Positions 36,401 through 49,287 of a stretch of 64,000 nt of DNA are shown here, piece by piece; within the stretch, counting starts at the first letter, position 1; each line of letters opens with the position of its first letter. The stretch lies in NCBI GenBank assembly GCA_030562195.1, contig JAUJPP010000012.1:12896001-12960000 (forward strand), given 5' to 3'. A program made the position numbers and the translations under genes. The notes under the pieces were generated by a model. That model was not told the origin of the DNA, searched no databases, and saw nothing but the letters and a program-made list of their open reading frames with translations. The stretch is from Nipponacmea schrenckii. Its lineage: Eukaryota > Mollusca > Gastropoda > Lottiidae.

Positions 36401-39400
36401 AAGGGAGATTAGGCTGTTAATATGTGAAAACCTTGGAAAAAATTCAATACCCGAACTCGATAATTAGTTTGAAACGTAATATTTTTTTCCTTTCAGCAAA
36501 TTAGAAACTAGGCTATTTTAGCAAAAACGGATTCCTTTTAACTAATTCTGATATATTTTTCCAGCAGAGTGAATGAAATAATTTATATATTTTATCAATA
36601 ACTAGTGCTCAAGTATATAACGCGGACGCGGTGATTCCAAATATACCAACAGATTCGAATGTATAAGATTAACTTCATCAATGGTTCCTACTGGTAACAC
36701 GAAGAGAAATCATAATTTCAGTATGAGTAATTGTGTTTTTAATGCTCCTTCTAAAAGTAATCGTGTTGCTTTGACAATGAAAGCCACGGAATGGCAGCCA
36801 CTAACTTGATCCAATAACAGCATCAGTCTGATGCCGAAGCAGACAGTACTTGGCATTGCATGTTTGAAAGAAATGTAACGAAATTCCAGAATCACTGAAA
36901 TGTGCTGTGCTGAAAACTGTAACACATTGCAGGAAACTCTAAATGGTGAAATTAGAATAAATTTCCTATACCGGATCTTTCAGTTATATCCCTTTGTAAA
37001 ACAAAGTGATGGAACACTGAAGTCAAATCGTTTCATCTTTACTAAAACTTTATAAAGCCGTCAGCTTGCTTCAGGCATAAGGCTAAGAAACTTTCACCTC
37101 AGTTATATAGAAAAATATAATTGAAACTGTTGGTAAAATTACGCGAATAAACCTCCTATCTAAGTTGTAATTGCCGTTTTCTTGTTCTGTAATACAGTAA
37201 ATTATTTCTGCATTCTACCATTTTAAATGATAGGTATGTCATTCAAATTATCTCAAATTTGCGGTATGTAATTTGTCCTTCAAATACACAGTTCACACGA
37301 ACATAAGATTAAATGTTAGATCTCTTCTCTTAATTATAGGAAACAGAATGATATGTACATCAATGAATGGAATATATGTACTTGTCAACATCTTAATAGT
37401 AAATTCCAAGGGTATATAAAGAACATTTTTGGAAAATGCTAACAAAATTACGGATAGAAAAAGTGAATTTAAGACATAAAAAGGAGGTAATCTTCATATA
37501 TTTCATAATTTACACTTGAGGAGACAGTAATAAAATCTTTTTTTTCAGTCCATTGGTTCGCCCCTTTCTAGCTGAGACAAACATAGTTTCCTTTTATGCG
37601 GAATTTTAAGTTCTAACACCATCAACTACAAACATTGAAGTCGAACCCTGTGCATGCTCATTTGTATAATATTGCGATATATTAAGTATTTACCATTAAG
37701 GAATATATCTCGAATATATCAATCAACGTGGGAAAAGTTCTTTCTTTTATTTGCTAAACAAAACGTGACTATCCCACCGTATTGTGCCTGTTAAACTATC
37801 AGACCTGAACCTTCAAATCTTGAGAGACTTTTTTGTCTTAAACGATTCAGGTACACAATGTGTTCTCTAGACTGGAAGAGACAGGCCAGATTTGTGTGAC
37901 ACGTCGCATGTCTATATTCAGCTATTATTACATAGCATTACTCTACCTAAGTGGACTATCCAACCTGACGTTCATCAGCCTAGTTTTCGCAATCGACCCT
38001 AAGCTAAAAGAATGTGAAACAATTTTGTACGCTTGCTAAAAGCAGTTCATGCAGTAGGAATAAATTGACACAATATAAGACTCCAACGACAGTTGATATC
38101 GCTCCTGGATTGATTCACCCCGGGAACGTCTACGACTGAAATTGTCTGCAGTTGCTCCACTTTCCAGCAAATAATTCATCGGAAAGACACCGGAATCCAA
38201 AACTAATTGTCAGTGCTCTGGCTTTCTTAATCAACGTTAGCCTTTGACCAAAAGCAATCAGAAGTGTCAAGAAGACGTCAAAGTACCTTTGAGATCTACT
38301 TATTTTCGCCAAGTTTGTTTTTACAATATGTAATTACAACGATTTTCTCCTAATCAAGAAGAACAACCATACTAGCCAATAATTAAGATATCACCGATAA
38401 TCAAATAACAAATATATCAGGAATGTGACGGGTATGGTGGCCTTTAATAAGAAAAAAATAAGGGATACATTCCATATCACAGAAAATGGAGTTTCATTGT
38501 CGCATTAATCGGCTTTGGACTTTAGTATATAATTGGACATGCGGTAGACCAAAGAATGTCTGAAGCTTATTTGTCACGCGACCACAACATGTTTCAATGC
38601 CATCTTGTGATGTGCTAACTAATTATTACTACCTGGATGTAGTTGTATCTTCTTAGCTTGCCTACATGACGATAAAGTTGCATCTCTGTGTTCATACAAA
38701 TATAAACTTTACTTGAACATGTCTCGATGTTATTTCCAATTGGTTTATGACAACCTATTATTTTTCAAAAATGAAATTCACGAATTTATTTCTCTATGTA
38801 TACATATATATAAGTCGCGAAATCTCCGCAATCTGTGACAGTCTTCTAGTAATGGTTTTGATCTATTAAATCACCTATTTGTATTAAAAGGTTTTTGAAC
38901 TGTCTAATCGTTCCAGAAAATAAGATGAAATCGGTGTAAAAAGAGGACTTAATTTATAATCGCTATTGAATTCAACTTGTAATTTTCAAACCGACGAACT
39001 TTTTTTTTAAAATGATCAATTTTCAAATACCAAGGACATCGGATTATTGATAGTTTGTCTCCAAAAAGTAGGCTAAATACTCATCAAAATATCTAAATCC
39101 TTCAGAGTTTTGTCTATAGTGTCATCTTTATTGACAAATTGACTAATGGTTTTAATTTGTTTACTGCCAACCGAGACATCCTGTTAAAGTTCCAATCTTG
39201 CCCTAGTTTGTCTCAGGCTCTGAATCAAGCTACTTAAATTTTAGCGCAGGCAGTTAATTTTGAATTAAACTTCTACCACTTAAACCTCCAATTCTTTATT
39301 GTATTAAATAGATGGAAGCAAAACTCCAACTATGCTAAAGTGAGATATTGGTTTTATACGTAGCAGAAAACACCCAAGACTACTACAGATAAACATACTT

Positions 39401-41709
39401 CAGTTATTAGGTCAGAATCGGCTGATCATCAAAGTCACAGAAAATAGGTAAATGAGAACTAAGTCTTCTTAAAGAAACCTTGCAAATGCAAAAGTTAACT
39501 GTAAAAGTATAAATTAATTAAAATAAAAATCGATTGGCATCACCCAGTGATGGAGTTTCCAATGAAATTGTGATAAAGTTGAAGTTTAGTACTTTACTAA
39601 ATTGAACGAAATTGTACCGCCCTTGACTATCGTTACAACAAATGTGATAATGTGATGGGTGATAATTAATGGTGCGATGGTTCTGGTGATAATTCAGAAG
39701 ACAGTACATAATATTACATAAGGTTATGAAAGGGTCTTAGTAGAAGAATTAAAATTGACGCCAGGAACTGACCTTGAAACATATCTATTTTGGTTTTGGT
39801 CCAATTGAAATAGCCACTGAAGAAATACAGGTTATAACAAGAACGCATTAAAAAATCGCATTTAGCGTAGGTTATTGCAAAAAAATCAACATTTAACATA
39901 ATTTACATTATCGGGCTTTAATAACTTAAAAGATAGAAGAAAATTAAATCAACATCGTGATAACGAAAAGTTTTGTATTCTCCTTGAGACGCGTTGGTGA
40001 TGGATTAAAAACATATTGACTTTCGTGATGTTTGGTGTTCGTGTTTGGCATAGTGGTTTACTTTTTAAGCTGGCTTTGGTAACAAATCAGATCCAGCATG
40101 AATTTGGCTACTGCGACTAATTCTTCCTTGTTTGTTTAACCTAAGAGTTACAGACTGTCTTTGTGCTGATTCGGGCCCGATAAGTACTTGTCCCAAATGT
40201 AAACCCGATAGTATATACTTCAACTAATCTTTCATAAATTACTACTTTTCGGGTAGCCAGTATTAGTGTCCTAGTACACAACTGTTTTAATGATTACGAA
40301 ATACACATTCGAAATAGAGAGTTAAATGTTAAATAGATGGTTATAAATTTAAACAAAAGATTCAAATTGGAAATATAAAGACTTATGTTAGTAAAAGGTG
40401 GGAAGACTTTTGGATGTATAGATAACAGTGTACACTTCGACATGAGAAAACTCAACACTAAAATTTTAAGATACTAGAATATCTAACCACAATTTTAAAT
40501 CAACATCAAATCATGATCTATATTTCTACTAAGGTATACATGTTATTTAATAGGCAATAATTTAGTATTATCTTATATTTATTATATCACTGGTACTGAA
40601 TAACTATCAATTAAGACGTTAAAATTATATTATAACATTATCATCCGTTATTAATTATTAATCTATTCTAAGAATGAAAGTTTAAATCCTGATATTTAAT
40701 GCTCTGGTACCTGAAGTAATATCAACCCAATAGCGGTACCAGATACGCCAGGGTAGTCTCCAGCTGTGGGAATGTGTGACGGGGTACAACCGGTTGGAAA
40801 CCAGCTAAATAATATTACAAGAGGTCATCAGGTAAAATAATTGAAACAATAATAATTCCTTGGTATTTGTATACTTTTTCTAAATCAATCGTGTTATCAA
40901 GTGCAATACGTTATGTGTCGTTTTGGACCGATAGTTCTTCTCTGAAAGCTGTGAAGTGGGGAAATAAACCTCAATGCATATGACTAAATCCTATATATAA
41001 TTAAAGATGTGCTCTTTTCTCTCCGACATACTTTAGAATCATAATCAAATGAATATTATCGTTTAAAAGTTAACTTGACCATTTGATAAAACTTAAGTCA
41101 GATATCCGTGGCTATCCCTATGTCCGATAATTAATTGTAGCACTATGATTCGGTAAAGCTAAACTTACAAAACTATATCCTTTCATATCACATAATAATT
41201 ATCTTTCAGATTATTTTAGGATTCATATATGCATATAAAAGTTGTTATAATAAAGAACTGTTTCTAAACGGTAGAGCAAAAATAATTCTAATAGATTTTT
41301 CTTTTGCTCGTAGACGAACACGAATCAAATTAACACTTTACTACTCTTATTAGTTAATGATTTCGATACGAAGATAATTTCGCAAATTAAATATTAAAAG
41401 AGCACTTTGGAATTTGTTATCTCATGACAAGTTTAAAGTTTTTTTTTAACAAGTTGTTGATGTACAACTTATTAGACGGCGATCTATGCTACCACATTTC
41501 TCCACAATAAGACATTAATAATTAAAATATGACTCTTAACTCATACAAGACTTATGAATAAGGAGTTTGTGCTCTACTTATTAAATAAGAGTACAAAACT
41601 ATATGCGACAATATACAAGAATAATTCTTAAGAAAAAGCAATAATATAAAAAGTACCTTTAGAAAACTGCTACAAGAACTAGAAAAAAATATAAAAAATA
41701 TTAACTTAC
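33417..41709 (-). other. Long region upstream of the neuropeptide signal exon (possible first intron)
   Basis: No convincing coding exon, RNA gene or repeat array was seen in these 8.3 kb. If the non-coding exon proposed at 41710-41790 is real, this is the first intron of the neuropeptide gene. Confidence 0.35.
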
Positions 41710-41790
41710 TTGAGTTGTTACAATTATGATATTTGTCTTTTAAAAATGTTGTTACAGAGTCACTTCTCGTTCGCTAGTTCAAGCAAGGTA
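41710..41790 (-). other. Candidate non-coding first exon (5' UTR) of the neuropeptide gene
   Basis: On the minus strand a strong donor, CTCAA|GTAAGT, ends a stretch without an ATG. About 30 bp upstream of its presumed start is a TATATAT run (41815-41824). The exon could splice to the acceptor at 33417, which directly precedes the start codon. Gene assignment is inference from position and strand only. Confidence 0.3.
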
Positions 41791-41810
41791 CGTTAGTTCA
41801 ATGTGTATTT

Positions 41811-42075
41811 CTCCAATATATATCAAATATTGTCAATCAAATCCTACGTCATGGTAAACACGATAATTCAACCAATCAAATGTGACGTTTTGAAGGCTCT
41901 TGTTTTTCACAATAATAACACGTTTGTTTTGATTGGCCACTTGTACTCGATAATTCTATACAATTTTTACCTGGTTCCTGCAATTGAATTGTCAGTTGCG
42001 TGGGTCCTATCTTTTACTATTGGGTTCTTTTGTTTACGATTTTCCAAAACTATTGCCAGCTGGAATTTATAAATA
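41811..42075. promoter_or_regulatory. Promoter-like cluster: CCAAT boxes, CRE half-sites, TATA runs
   Basis: Within about 260 bp there are two CCAAT boxes on opposite strands (ACCAATCAAA near 41871 and GATTGGCC near 41931), two CRE half-sites (CTACGTCA near 41844 and TGTGACGT near 41881), a TATATAT run on the minus side and TATAAATAA near 42068 on the plus side. This density stands out from the surrounding AT-rich DNA and would suit a neuronal promoter for the minus-strand precursor gene. Confidence 0.35.
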
Positions 42076-42999
42076 ATAAACATCTGGTAGAGAGCTTGCA
42101 TGAAATATTCAAAAATGCCCAACATATAGCTTTTTTTGGATATGTTTAATATTCGTATTAGCTTTTAAAATTTGTTTTCATGTATTTGTATTTAGCATCT
42201 TAGTTGATAATGCATGCGTGCAATAAATTGGCAAGTATTTTATTCATTTTTACATCTCTATATATAATGAATACGGGATAAGAAAAGAGGGTATGGTTAA
42301 GTTTTAAGTAAATTCTATTTATGTCACCGTCCATCCAATAACTTTAACAGTAACCTTGAGACTGGATTTAAAGAGGTTAGCTTGAAACTTCCAAGGTTTT
42401 ATTGAGTGAGTAACAGCTGACATAGAAGGTCAGCTTCATGATTTTACGTAAGTTTGTATCTTCCTTTCATGAATTATTAGCAAAGGTGGGGCAATTAATT
42501 GCAAAGAAAGATACAGTAATGAGATGTACAATATGTCCATGTTAATAATTAATGAACTTTCTCCGTTTCGGTCGCTATTTTGATGGCCAAGGACATGGGT
42601 GTTTACTGCAATTGATTGATTATTGTTTTAAATAATGCCCCTGGGAAGATGAAACATGTAGTTAAAACCATGTTCAACGTTGTTTTGAGAGCCTTCCTGA
42701 ACGAACACCATCATACAAATGTATGACGACGTGTTAATAAATGTTTAATCGTATAGACGGGGCTTTAGGACAAAACTCTGAGACATAGTGTTGCTAGTTA
42801 AGTCAACTTTTTTTAAATAAAATTTTAAACACCGATCATAAAATTGATAGTAACAAGAATACACACAACGGATGCTGCGATCGATTTCGTTACAAATTCA
42901 AATATTGTGCGAAATACATTTTCGAGGTCAAATGCTCACGAAGCCACTTAGCCAAAATATTAGGGATCTGGCATGCTTATAAACAGTGAGGCTATTTGA
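42076..42999. other. Intergenic, no feature recognised
   Basis: No open frames or repeats of note before the satellite block begins. Confidence 0.45.
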
Positions 43000-43935
43000 A
43001 ATGGTAATGGTAATTTAAACATTGCCTCATTAACAATAGGTTGGTGTCGAAATGGTCATTTAAACATTGCCCGATTATCAATAGGTTGTTGTCGTAATGG
43101 TCATTTAAACATTGCCTCATTTACAATAGGTTGGTGTCGTAATGGTCATTTAAACATTGCCCGATTAACAATAGGTTGGTGTCGTAATGGTCATTTAAAC
43201 ATTGACGGATTAACAATAGGTTCGTGTCGTAATGGTCATTTAAACATTGCCTCATTAACAATAGGCTGGTGTCGTAATGGTCATTTAAACATTTCCCGAT
43301 TAGCAATAGGTTGGTGTCGTAATGGTAATTTAAACATTGCCTCATTAACAATAGGTTGGCGTCGAAATGGTCATTTAAACATTGCCCGATTATCAATAGG
43401 TTGGTGTCGTAATGGTCATTTAAACATTGCCTCATTAACAATAGGCCGGTGTCGTAATGGTCATTTAAACATTGCCCGATTATCAATGGGTTGGTGTCGT
43501 AATGGTCATTTAAACATGGCCTCATTAACAATAGGTTGGTGTCGTAATGGTCATTTAAACACTGCCTCATTAACAATAGGCTGGTGTCGTAATGGTCACT
43601 TAAAAATTGCCCGATTATCAATGGGTTGGTGTCGTAATGGTCATTTAAACATTGCCTCATTAACAATAGGTTGGTGTCGTAATGGTCATTTAAACATTGC
43701 CTCATTAACAATAGGTTGGTGTCGTAATGGTCATTTAAATATTGCCTCATTAACAATAGGTTGGTGTCGTAATGGTCATTTAAACATTGCCCGATTAACA
43801 ATAGGTTGGTGTCGTAATGGTCATTTAAACATTGCCTCATTAACAATAGGTTGGTGTCGTAATGGTCATTTAAACATTGCCCAATTAGCAATAGGTTGGT
43901 GTCCTAATCGTCATTTAAACACTGTCCAGTTACCC
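43000..43935. repeat. 45-bp minisatellite (first of three adjacent arrays)
   Basis: About 20 copies of GGTTGGTGTCGTAATGGTCA then TTTAAACATT and GCCTCATTAACAATA, with CCTCATTAA and CCCGATTA subtypes that partly alternate. The unit is 15 codons long, so frames such as CLNDHYDTNLLLMRQ (minus) and NGHLNIASLTIGWCR (plus) stay open; these are treated as by-products. Confidence 0.95.
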
Positions 43936-44010
43936 TCAGTCTAAAATCTGTTGTGGGGTAACATTCAATTAAACACTTTCTAGTTTACCTCAAGTCGACT
44001 ATCTTAATAA
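43936..44010. repeat. Degenerate junction between the 45-bp and 54-bp arrays
   Basis: Intermediate sequence with decayed units containing AATTAAACACT, TTTACCTCAAGTCGAC and AGTAATTTAAACATTATC. It carries features of both neighbouring arrays. Confidence 0.6.
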
Positions 44011-47000
44011 AAGTAATTTAAACATTATCTTGGTAACAGTAATTTAAACATTATCTATTTCCCCCATGTCGACAATCTCTAGGTTGGTAACAGTAATTTA
44101 AACATTATCTATTTATCCCCAGTCGACATTCTCTAGGTTGGTAACAGTAATTTAAAAATTATATACTTACCCCAAATCTACAATCTCTAGGTTGGTAACA
44201 GTAATTTAAACATTATATATTTACCTCAAATCGACAATCTCTAGGTTGGTAACAATAATTTAAACATTATCTTTTTATCCCTAGTCGACAATCTCTAGGT
44301 TGGTAACAGTATTTTAAATATTATTTATTTACCCCAAATCGACAATCTCAAGGTTGGTAACAGTAATTTAAACATTATCTATTTCCCCCATGTCGACAAT
44401 CTCTAGGTTGGTAACAGTAATTTAAACATTATCTATTTATCCCTAGTCGACAATCTCTAGGTTGGTAACAGTAATTTAAACATTATCTATATATCCCTCG
44501 TCGACAATCTCATGGTTGGTAACAGTAATTTAAACATTATCTATTTTTCCCTAGTCGACAATCTCTAGGTTTGTAACAGTAATTTAAAAATTATTTATTT
44601 ACCCCAAATCGAAAATCTCAAGGTTGGTAACAGTAATTTAAACATTATCTATTTATCCCTAGTCGACAATCTCAAGGTTGGTAACAGTAATTTAAACATT
44701 ACCTATTTATCCCTAGTCGACAATCTCTAGGTTGGTAACAGTAATTTAAACATTATCTATTTTTCCCTAGTCGACAATCTCTAGGTTGGTAACAGTAATT
44801 TAAACATTGTTTATTTACCCCAAATCGACAATCTCAAGGTTGGTAACAGTAATTTAAACATTATCTATTATTTATCCCTAGTCGACAATCTCTAGGTTGG
44901 TAACAGTAATTTAAACATTATCTTTTTACCCCAAATCGACAATCTCAAGGTTGGTAACAGTAATTTAAACATTATCTATTTCCTCCACGTCGACAATCTC
45001 TAGGTTGGTAACAGTAATTTAAACATTATCTATTTATCCCTAGTCGACAATCTCTAGGTTGGTAACAGTAATTTAAACATGATCTATATATCCCTAGTCG
45101 ACAATCTCTAGGTTGGTAACAGTAATTTAAAAATTATTTATTTACCCCAAATCGAAAATCTCAAGGTTGGTAACAGTAATCTAAACATTATCTATTTCCC
45201 CCATGTCGACAATCTCTAGGTTGGTAGCAGTAATTTAAACATTATTTATTTACCCCAAATCGACAATCTCTAGGTTGGTAACAGTAATCTAAACATTATC
45301 TATTTCCCCCATGTCGACAATCTATAGTTTGGTAACAGTAATTTAAACATTATTTATTTACCCCAAATCGACAATCTCTAGGTTGGTAACAGTAATTTAA
45401 AAATTATTTATTTACCCCAAATCGAAAATCTCAAGGTTGGTAACAGTAATTTAAACATTATCTATTTCCCCCATGTCGACAATCTCTAGGTTGGTAACAG
45501 TAATTCAAACATTATCTATTTATCCCTAGTCGACAATCTCTAGGTTGGTAACAGTAATTTAAACATTATATATTTATCCCTGGTCGACAATCTCAAGGTT
45601 GGTAACAGTAATTGAAACATTATCTATTTATCCCTAGTCGACAATCTCTAGGTTGGTAACAGTAATTTAAACATTATCTTTTTATCCCTGGTCGACAATC
45701 TCATGGTTGGTAACAGTAATTTAAACATTATCTATTTATCCCTAGTCGACAATCTCAAGGTTGGTAACAGTAATTTAAACATTATCTATTTATCCCTAGT
45801 CGACAATCTCTAGGTTGGTAACAGTAATTTAAACATTATCTATTTATCCCTGGTCGACAATCTCATGGTTGGTAACAGTAATTTAAACATTATCTAATCA
45901 TCCCTAGTCGACAATCTCTAGGTTGGTAACAGTAATTTAAACATTATCTATTTATCCCTAGTCGACAATCTCAAGGTTGGTAACAGTAATTTAAACATTA
46001 TCTATTTATCCCTAGTCGACAATCTCTAGGTTGGTAACAGAAATTTAAACATTATCTATTTATCCCTAGTCGACAATCTCAAGGTTGGTAACAGAAATTT
46101 AAACATTATTTATTTACCCCAAATCGACAATCTCAAGGTTGGTAACCGTAATTTAAACATTATCTATTTAACCCTAGTCGACAATCTCAAGGTTGGTAAC
46201 ATTAATTTAAACATTACCTATTTATCCCTAGTCGACAATCTCTAGGTTGGTAACAGTACTTTAAACATTATATATTTACCTCAAATCGACAATCTCTAGG
46301 TTGGTAACAGTAATTTAAACATTATCTATTTATCTCTAGTCGACAATCTCTAGGTTGGTAACAGTAATTTAAACATTATTTATTTACCCCAAATCGACAA
46401 TCTCAAGGTTGGTAACCGTAATTTAAACATTATCTATTTAACCCTAGTCGACAATCTCTAGGTTGGTAACAGTAATTTAAACATTATTTATTTACCCCAA
46501 ATCGACAATCTCTAGGTTGATAACAGTAATTTAAACATTATCTATTTATCCCTAGTCGAAAATCTCTAGGTTGGTAACAGTAATTTAAACATTATTTATT
46601 TACCCCAAATCGACAATCTCAAGGTTGGTAACCGTAATTTAAACATTATCTATTTAACCCTAGTCGACAATCTCTAGGTTGGTAACAGTAATTTAAACAT
46701 TATTTATTTACCCCAAATCGACAATCTCTAGGTTGGTAACAGTAATTTAAACATTATCTATTTACCTCAAATCGACAATCTCAAGGTTGGTAACAGTAAT
46801 TTAAACATTATCTATTTATCCCTAGTCGACAATCTCTAGGTTGGTAACAGTAATTTAAACATTATCTATTTTTCCCTAGTCGACAATCTTTAGGTTGGTA
46901 ACAGTAACTTAAACATCATTTATTTATCCCTGGTCGACAATCTCAAGGTTGGTAACAGTAATTTAAACATTATCTATTTATCCCTAGTCGACAATCTCTA

Positions 47001-47240
47001 GGTTGGTAACAGTAATTTAAACATTATTTATTTACCCCAAATCGACAATCTCAAAATTGGTAACAGTAATTTAAACATTATCTATTTATCCCTAGTCGAC
47101 AATCTCAAGGTTAGTAACAGTAATTTGAACATTATCTATTTATCCCTAGTCGACAATCTCTAGGTTGGTAACAGTAATTTAAACATTATCTATTTACCCG
47201 AAGTCGACAATCTCATGGTTGGTAACAGTAATTTATACAT
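44011..47240. repeat. 54-bp minisatellite (second array)
   Basis: About 60 copies of GACAATCTCTAGGTTGGTAA, CAGTAATTTAAACATTATCT and ATTTATCCCTAGTC. Two main subtypes, TCCCTAGTCGACAATCTCTAGG and CCCCAAATCGACAATCTCAAGG in shortened form, are interspersed and form repeated two- to four-unit blocks. Many units carry a GTCGAC palindrome. No open frame of significance. Confidence 0.95.
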
Positions 47241-47486
47241 GTTAACCAAGACATTGTCTAATTACCAAGTCGACAATCTCTTGGGTTGGTTAACCCCAGT
47301 AATAAAAATGCTGTCCTGTTACCCGCAGACGACAATTTTTGGTGGCGTTACTACCGTTTATACCTTGTCAAGTTTATCCAAATAGTCGATCTCTGGTAGC
47401 GTAACAGTTCTTTACAAATTGCCCGATTAATCCTAGTCAACAAATTGTGATGGCGTCACAATCATTTAAACAGTGCCCAGTTACTG
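47241..47486. repeat. Degenerate junction between the 54-bp and 53-bp arrays
   Basis: Four or five decayed units of mixed length, with remnants GTCGACAATCTC, TTGGTTAACC and CAGTTCTTTAC. They link the two arrays without a unique spacer. Confidence 0.65.
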
Positions 47487-49287
47487 GTAACAGTTATATA
47501 AACAGTGTCCTTGTTACCTCAGTCGACATTCTCTAGAGTAGTAACAGTTATCTAAACAGTGTCCTTGTTACCTCAGTCGACAATCTCTAGTGTAGTTACA
47601 GTTATTTAAACACTGCCATGTTACCTCTGTCGACAATCTCTAGAGTAGTAACAGTTATTTAAACACTGTCATGTTACCTCGGTCGACAATCTCTTGAGTA
47701 GTAACAGTTATTTAAACACTGTCATGTTACCTCAGTCGGTAATCTCTAGAGTAGTAACAGTTATTTAAACACTGTCATGTTACCTCTGTCGGTAATCTCT
47801 AGAGTAGTAACAGTTATTTAAACACTGCCATGTTACCTCTGTCGACAATCTCTTGAGTAGTAACAGTTATTTAAACACTGTCATGTTACCTCAGTCGGTA
47901 ATCTCTATAGTAGTAACAGTTATTTAAACACTGCCATGTTACCTCTGTCGACAATCTCTAGAGTAGTAACAGTTAAATAAACAAGGCCATGTTACCTCAG
48001 TCGACATTCTCTAAAGTAGAAACGGTTATTTAAACAATGTCATGTTACCTAAGTCGACAATCTCTAGAGTAGTAACAGTTATTTAAACACTACCTTGTTA
48101 CCTCAGTCGACATTCTCTAGAGGAGTTACAGTTATGCAAACACTGTCATGTTACCTCAGTCGACAATCTCTTGATTAGTAACAGTTAATTAAACACTGTC
48201 ACGTTACCTCAGTCGACATCCTTTAGAGTAGTAGCAGTTATTTAAACCCTGTCATGTTACCTCAGTCGACAATCTCTAAAGTATTAACCTTTATTTAAAC
48301 ACTGTTATGTTACCTCAGTCGACATTCTTTAGAGTAGTAGCAGTTATTTAAACCCTGCCATGTTACTTCAGTCAACAATCTCTAGAGTATTAACATTTAT
48401 TTAAACACTGTCATGTTACCTTGGTCGACAATCTCTAGAGTAGTAATAGTTATTAAAAAACTGTCATTTTACCTCAGTCGACAATCTCTAGAGTAGTAAC
48501 AGTTATTAAAAAACTGTCATTTTACCTCAGTCGACAATCTCTAGAGTAGTAACAGTTATTTAAACACTGTCATGTTACCTTGGTCGACAATCTCTAGAGT
48601 AGTAATAGTTATTAAAAGACTGTCATTTTACCTCAATCGACAATCTCTAGAGTAGTAACAGTTATTTAAACACTGTTATGTTACCTCAGTCGACAATCTC
48701 TAGAGTAGTAACAGTTATTTAAACACTGTCATGTTACTTCAGTCGACAATCTCTAGAGTAGTAACAGTTATTTAAACACTGCCATGTTACCTTGGTCGAC
48801 AATCTCTAGAGTAGTAACAGTTATTAAAAGACTGTCATTTTACCTCAGTCGACAATCTCTAGAGTAGTAACAGTTATTTAAACACTGTTATGTTACTTCA
48901 GTCGACAATCTCTAGAGTAGTAACAGTTATTTAAAGACTGTCATGTTACCTCAGTCGACAATCTCTAGTGTAGTAACAGTTATTTAAACACTGTCATGTT
49001 ACCTCAGTCGGTAATCTCTAGAGTAGTAACAGTTATTTAAAGACTGCCATGTTACCTCAGTCGACAATCTCTAGAGTAGTAACAGTTATTTAAACACTGT
49101 CATGTTACTTCAGTCGACAATCTCTAGAGTAGTAACAGTTATTTAAACACTGTCATGTTACCTCAGTCGACAATCTCTAGAGTAGTAACAGTTATTTAAA
49201 CACTGTCATGTTACCTCAGTCGACAATCTCTAGAGTAGTAACAGTTATTTAAACACTGTCATGTTACCTCAGTCGACAATCTCTAGG
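47487..49287. repeat. 53-bp minisatellite (third array)
   Basis: About 34 copies of GACAATCTCTAGAGTAGTAA, CAGTTATTTAAACACTGTCA and TGTTACCTCAGTC. Units at the right end (about 49070-49287) are nearly identical, while those at the left edge are more diverged, suggesting the right side expanded last. The array ends abruptly in unique sequence at about 49288. Confidence 0.95.

Noticed and set aside
43121..43944. 256- and 152-codon frames (CLNDHYDTNLLLMRQ and NGHLNIASLTIGWCR repeats)
   Set aside because: By-product of the 45-bp array; both strands are open and the neighbouring related arrays are not.
43000..49287. CRISPR-like array of repeats and spacers
   Set aside because: Units are contiguous tandem repeats without unique spacers, and the sequence is eukaryotic.
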